A stretch of 38,831 bases of DNA from Mastigocoleus sp. MO_188.B34 (GTDB taxonomy: Bacteria > Cyanobacteriota > Cyanobacteriia > Cyanobacteriales > Nostocaceae): positions 1-38,831 of the forward strand of contig NZ_JASJDK010000055.1 in the NCBI RefSeq assembly GCF_030065675.1, in the 5' to 3' direction. Every line of letters starts with the position of its first letter. Position 1 is the stretch's first letter. The notes under the pieces were generated by a model. That model saw nothing but the letters and a program-made list of their open reading frames with translations. It was not told the DNA's origin and searched no databases. This document shows positions 35,597-38,831 of this stretch, piece by piece. A program made the position numbers and the translations under genes.

Positions 35597-36175
35597 ATGA
35601 GTTATGAAGATCGCCGTATTGAAGTTGCTAAAGCAGCATGGCGAGTGATTGTCCGCGAAGGATTAGATCGTGCCAGTATGCGGGCGATCGCTCAAGAACT
35701 TGGTTCCTCAACTGGAGTTGTCACCCACTATTTCCGTGATAAAGAGGAACTAACTCTATTTGCTCTAGAACTAGTATTTGCAAGTGTTCTAGAAAACATT
35801 GAATCTTGCGCCAAGGGGAAAAAAGGAATTGAAAGGCTAGAACAGATTATTTTTTCGGCTCTACCTCTGAAAGTTAGTGACAGAGATGATTGGAAGGTTT
35901 GGAGTGCATTTTTGGGCTATTCAACCGGGCGCGAACACCTGATTAAGGAACACCAAAAACGTTATCAATTTTTACAGGAAATTCTTTGTAAAGAGTTAGC
36001 CAAATTACAAACAGCCAAAATGATTCGAGCCGATCTCGATCTCACACTGGAAGCAAATGCACTCATCGCCCTAGTAGATGGAATTGGTACTGGAGTCGTT
36101 ATCAACCCCAAGCAGTTTTCTCCAGAACAACAAGAATATCTAGTACGACGACATATCAATACTTTAATGGAATAG
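35597..36175 (+). CDS. TetR family transcriptional regulator
   Basis: A 192-aa repressor with the N-terminal helix-turn-helix (LDRASMRAIAQELGSSTG, then VVTHYFRDKEEL), about residues 23-52. The C-terminal ligand-binding helices (LEANALIALVDGIGTGVVI) resemble the BetI-like TetR subgroup. It starts at the ATG at 35597. The two palindromes at 35502-35549 lie directly upstream, so autoregulation and control of the divergent GNAT gene are likely. The ligand is unknown. Confidence 0.9.
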   Translation: MSYEDRRIEVAKAAWRVIVREGLDRASMRAIAQELGSSTGVVTHYFRDKEELTLFALELVFASVLENIESCAKGKKGIERLEQIIFSALPLKVSDRDDWKVWSAFLGYSTGREHLIKEHQKRYQFLQEILCKELAKLQTAKMIRADLDLTLEANALIALVDGIGTGVVINPKQFSPEQQEYLVRRHINTLME

Positions 36176-36461
36176 AAGAACATTGAAATTACAACAAAGT
36201 CAATAGCCTAGTACATCGCGGCGAAAATAAAGCACCCACTTATAAAAGGTTAAAGCTAGTAAAACACACTTTTGCTGTGCTTAACACCCCACTATAGCTA
36301 GAGCCTGCGGCGACGGCGTTAAACCTTACGGTATGGCTGCGCTTACGCCGTAAGGCGCGTCTTTGCCTCTAGCTGCGCTACCTACGGATCCGTTAACGCC
36401 GGATCCGCAAGGTGACGTTAGGTGCGCTGCGATGCGCATAGTGGTATTGCTTAACTAGGAG
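36176..36461. repeat. Compound palindromic repeat cluster upstream of the group II intron
   Basis: No gene is seen. The outer arms agctagag (36296-36303) and ctctagct (36367-36374) enclose the stem ccttacgg (36324-36331) / ccgtaagg (36348-36355). The start GAGCCTGCGGCGACGGCGTT matches the elements at 4664 and 25411. A further ggatccg direct repeat and gcgctgcgatgcgc palindromic text follow to about 36440. Confidence 0.8.
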
Positions 36462-37043
36462 GTGATTTATTAAACCTTAAAACAAGCTGGTTGCTCACCC
36501 CAGAGCGCCAAGGCTGAGTCGGCAGGCGGGGGACAATGAGTAATAACCCGTTTGAAGCCCGATGAACAAGGGGCAAAATGCTGGAACCCTGTTACAGCAC
36601 TAGGCTTCGAGCCTGAATTTTGACTATGACTACGCAAGGAACCCTTGTCTGAAGCGTCCACACCTTGGACGTACTGTTAAACAACAGGGATGGTACGAGA
36701 TATCAGGTAACTCAACCTTCTACGCGGTTGACGAAAAGGTCTTTTGGTTGGGACTGAACCGCTCTAATTATAGGGGTATAAATTATCGGCTGATTTCGGG
36801 GACACTGGGTCTGTGTCTTATGGGCGTAAAGAGGGAGTCTAAGGTCAAATATAACACATACCACTATGTGAACGTAGGAAGCATGATGATTGGTCTTCCT
36901 TGAAGACTGGGCTAACTGCGGCTGAAGTAATCATTATGTGGCAGAGCCGTCGTAGTAGTCCGAGCCAGATAAGGTCTGGTACATGGCGAAGGACGGCAGT
37001 CATTGTACAAGGAACGTTGTTTGGAATGAGAGGACTAAAATGT

Positions 37044-38726
37044 ATGTCCGATATTATCAAAACCCAACGTAGCCTAGCCACGAAGGCGAAGCACAATCCT
37101 GAACATCAATTTGACCATTTATATCGGTTAATTTGCCGAGAAGATTGGATACACGCTGCCTTAAAATCTGTCCTTTCAAACAAAGGGGCGAAAACTGCGG
37201 GAATCGATGGCGTAACGAAAAAGCAGCTTTCCTCAGAAACGGCAAAAGCCGAATTTGTAAGTAAGTTGCAAGCCGAACTGTGTAACAAACGGTTCAAACC
37301 AAAACCAGTACGCCGCGTTTATATTCCTAAAAGTAATGGTAAGCGTCGTCCATTAGGTATTGCAACCCTCAAAGACCGAGTAGTACAAATGCTGTTGAAA
37401 ATGTTGCTCGAACCAATATGGGAAAGTGATTTTCTTAACTGCTCCAACGGTTTTAGACCAGGACGCAGAACACAGGATTGCATTGCCCTATTGGACAGTT
37501 ACATTAACAAACGCAGTAAGTATTTCTGGGTAATAGAAGGTGATATTAAGGGAGCATTTGACAATGTCCACCACGAAATCTTATTAAAACTCGTGGCGAA
37601 AAGAGTTGCAGACCAACGTCTCCTTAAGTTAATTGGACGCTTTCTTAAAGCGGGGATGATGCAAGGTTCTTTGTTTCATCGTACTGATATTGGTACGCCA
37701 CAAGGTGCCATTTGCTCGCCATTATTGGCGAATATATACTTACATCAATTAGATATGTATTGGTGGAAGAAATACGGTAGCCTTGACCGTAAACAGAAAG
37801 AGAAACGTCGAATAAAACGACTGGGAAACTGTGCTTTGATACGCTATGCCGATGATTGGCTGCTACTAACTAATGGCGGCAAAACAGAAGCTTTGCGTTT
37901 ACGTGAAGAATTCCAGACCTTCCTCAGGGAAGAACTAAAACTGGAACTCAACATGGAAAAGACACGAGTTACCCATGTAAATAATGGGGTTGATTTTCTT
38001 GGCTTCCACGTCCGACGCTACGTTAGCGGTCATGATAAACCAAAATTATTGGTTACACCTACCCAAGAAGCCAAGAAACGCCTTAAGTCGAAAATTAAGG
38101 AAATGACTAACCGGAAATGGTTTAAAGATTCCCCCTTGCTCAAGTTTACTGCGTTAAATGCAGTATTAAGAGGATGGATTGGCTACTACTGTCATTGCAA
38201 TGCAAAGAAAACTGCTAAGGACTTAGACTTCTGGGTCAATGAGCGATTATTTCTTTGGTTGCAGAAACGTCACCGCCTACCACCTCGCCGGATAATGAAG
38301 ATGTATAAAATACGTCAATTTCATCCAACGGGACAACGAGATAACTTGGGAATCAGGAACGGGGAAGATTACTTATACCTGTACCGAATGAGTGATAAAC
38401 CGATAACCAAGTATCGGTCACGCTCAATACCAAACCCGTACTTAGAAGGTGAGCAGCCTACGACATTAACAACTCCCGAAGCTCCAATACCCGATAAAGT
38501 CTGGCTTGGTAATGCAGATAACCAGGAATGGAGAGAATTGAAGCAGGAAATTAAGGCAGAACGTGGAGCTAAGTGTGCTGTTTGTGGATGTACCTCCGGA
38601 TTAGACATGCACCATATTAAAGCACGTCGAATCGGCGGTACTGATGTCAAAGAGAACCTACAACTCCTATGTAGAAACTGTCACGCTCAAACGTCTTCAT
38701 TTGGCAACCATAGTCGGTTGCAATGA
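37044..38726 (+). CDS. ltrA: Group II intron-encoded reverse transcriptase/maturase with HNH endonuclease
   Basis: A 560-aa multifunctional intron protein. The RT domain includes AGIDGVTK, RRVYIPKSNGKRRPLGIATL-type text, GDIKGAFDNVHH, the GTPQGAICSPLLANIYLH block and the catalytic IRYADD (Asp270 and Asp271). The thumb/X maturase region is about residues 340-470. The C-terminus is an HNH endonuclease: CAVCG (Cys511), DMHHIKARRIGGTD, NLQLLCRNCH. I chose the ATG at 37044, preceded by GAGAGG about ten bases upstream; the frame also runs back to a TTG at 36900, but that part overlaps structured intron RNA. It should help splicing and retrohoming of its own intron. All key motifs look intact. Confidence 0.92.
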   Translation: MSDIIKTQRSLATKAKHNPEHQFDHLYRLICREDWIHAALKSVLSNKGAKTAGIDGVTKKQLSSETAKAEFVSKLQAELCNKRFKPKPVRRVYIPKSNGKRRPLGIATLKDRVVQMLLKMLLEPIWESDFLNCSNGFRPGRRTQDCIALLDSYINKRSKYFWVIEGDIKGAFDNVHHEILLKLVAKRVADQRLLKLIGRFLKAGMMQGSLFHRTDIGTPQGAICSPLLANIYLHQLDMYWWKKYGSLDRKQKEKRRIKRLGNCALIRYADDWLLLTNGGKTEALRLREEFQTFLREELKLELNMEKTRVTHVNNGVDFLGFHVRRYVSGHDKPKLLVTPTQEAKKRLKSKIKEMTNRKWFKDSPLLKFTALNAVLRGWIGYYCHCNAKKTAKDLDFWVNERLFLWLQKRHRLPPRRIMKMYKIRQFHPTGQRDNLGIRNGEDYLYLYRMSDKPITKYRSRSIPNPYLEGEQPTTLTTPEAPIPDKVWLGNADNQEWRELKQEIKAERGAKCAVCGCTSGLDMHHIKARRIGGTDVKENLQLLCRNCHAQTSSFGNHSRLQ

Positions 38727-38730
38727 TGGA

Positions 38731-38764
38731 AAGCCGGATGACGCGAAAGTGTCAAGTCCGGTTT
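38731..38764 (+). ncRNA. Group II intron domain V
   Basis: A 34-nt catalytic hairpin: the lower stem aagccgga pairs with tccggttt, a 2-nt ag bulge follows, and the upper stem tgacgc/gtgtca closes on a GAAA tetraloop. It contains the AGC triad (38732-38734) and begins 4 nt after the stop codon of the intron protein. Confidence 0.9.
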
Positions 38765-38831
38765 GGGGAGAGGGATAGAGAAACACGCAGGCTGTGAAGT
38801 GTGAAGGTGCGCTCCGTCCCTACTCCATTCA

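Larger units (their letters stand above)
36462..38831 (+). mobile_element. Group II intron, nearly complete; 5' boundary approximate
   Basis: A structured leader, an intron-encoded reverse transcriptase (37044-38726), a canonical domain V (38731-38764) and a domain VI-like stem follow one another. In domain VI, ggag...aggga pairs with tccct...ctcc and leaves A38822 bulged, a likely branch point. Introns of this kind end about 8 nt past the branch adenosine, so the 3' splice site is at or a base or so beyond the window end. The 5' end is not certain: I see GTGAT at 36462 and GTGCG at 36422, and the family-like text begins by about 36490. It is inserted beside a palindrome cluster. Confidence 0.8.

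Noticed and set aside
36470-36661. 63-aa minus-strand ORF
   Set aside because: It lies antisense to the structured 5' RNA of the group II intron.
1-38831. tRNA, rRNA or riboswitch genes
   Set aside because: Intergenic regions were scanned for T-arm-like GGTTCGAATCC text and classic conserved cores; none was found by eye.

Overview
The window looks like chromosomal DNA from a filamentous, probably heterocystous (Nostocales-type) cyanobacterium. The signs are HIP1 octamers (GCGATCGC, e.g. 27841-27848 and 35684-35691), long runs of heptanucleotide short tandem repeats between genes, many small dispersed palindromes, a group II intron, and typical protein families: caspase/STAND/WD40 giants, DUF1822, a sigma factor of the cyanobacterial DUF1822-linked type, and a zinc-ribbon Ser/Thr kinase. 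No rRNA, tRNA or CRISPR array was seen. All family calls were made by eye from the translated sequence; no database was searched.

Layout. 1-4330: repeats, an 86-aa orphan, a secreted MauG/di-haem peroxidase-like protein, and a HEAT-repeat protein. 4757-9612 (minus): hydantoinase/5-oxoprolinase A and B subunits with a DUF1445 (D-glutamate cyclase-like) gene between them, which looks like a 5-oxoproline/D-glutamate catabolic module. 10416-12293: a cytoplasmic HTH-TPR-periplasmic-binding-protein fusion. 12430-14821: a methyltransferase, a chimeric GNAT/tyrosine-phosphatase gene, and a Vat-type xenobiotic acetyltransferase. 14872-26725 (minus): two giant paralogues, each with a caspase domain, a degenerate second caspase-like domain, an nSTAND NTPase, a membrane segment and 14 WD40 repeats, with a possible small membrane protein between them. 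27508-30437 (plus): a sigma-70 factor and a DUF1822 protein, divergent from the second giant. 30914-32101: a Ser/Thr kinase whose DFG motif has become NFG. 32257-36175: an alpha/beta hydrolase, a HEPN-like orphan, and a divergent GNAT/TetR pair sharing two near-identical operators. About 36420 to the end: a group II intron with RT/maturase/HNH protein and a clear domain V; its 3' end is at or just past the window edge.

The most striking feature is the two caspase-STAND-WD40 genes. They carry the same palindromic repeat (arms GTAGAGACG.../...CGTCTCTAC) in frame at the same position, one copy in one gene and a six-unit 24-bp tandem array in the other. Each also carries a further, different palindromic insertion inside its coding sequence. 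The same palindrome family lies free between genes across the window. Dispersed palindromes therefore seem to be supplying linker sequence, including one of variable length, to signalling ATPases. The neighbouring sigma factor, DUF1822 protein and apparent pseudokinase make this 17-kb stretch the best candidate for an undescribed signalling or cell-death module; that link rests on synteny only.
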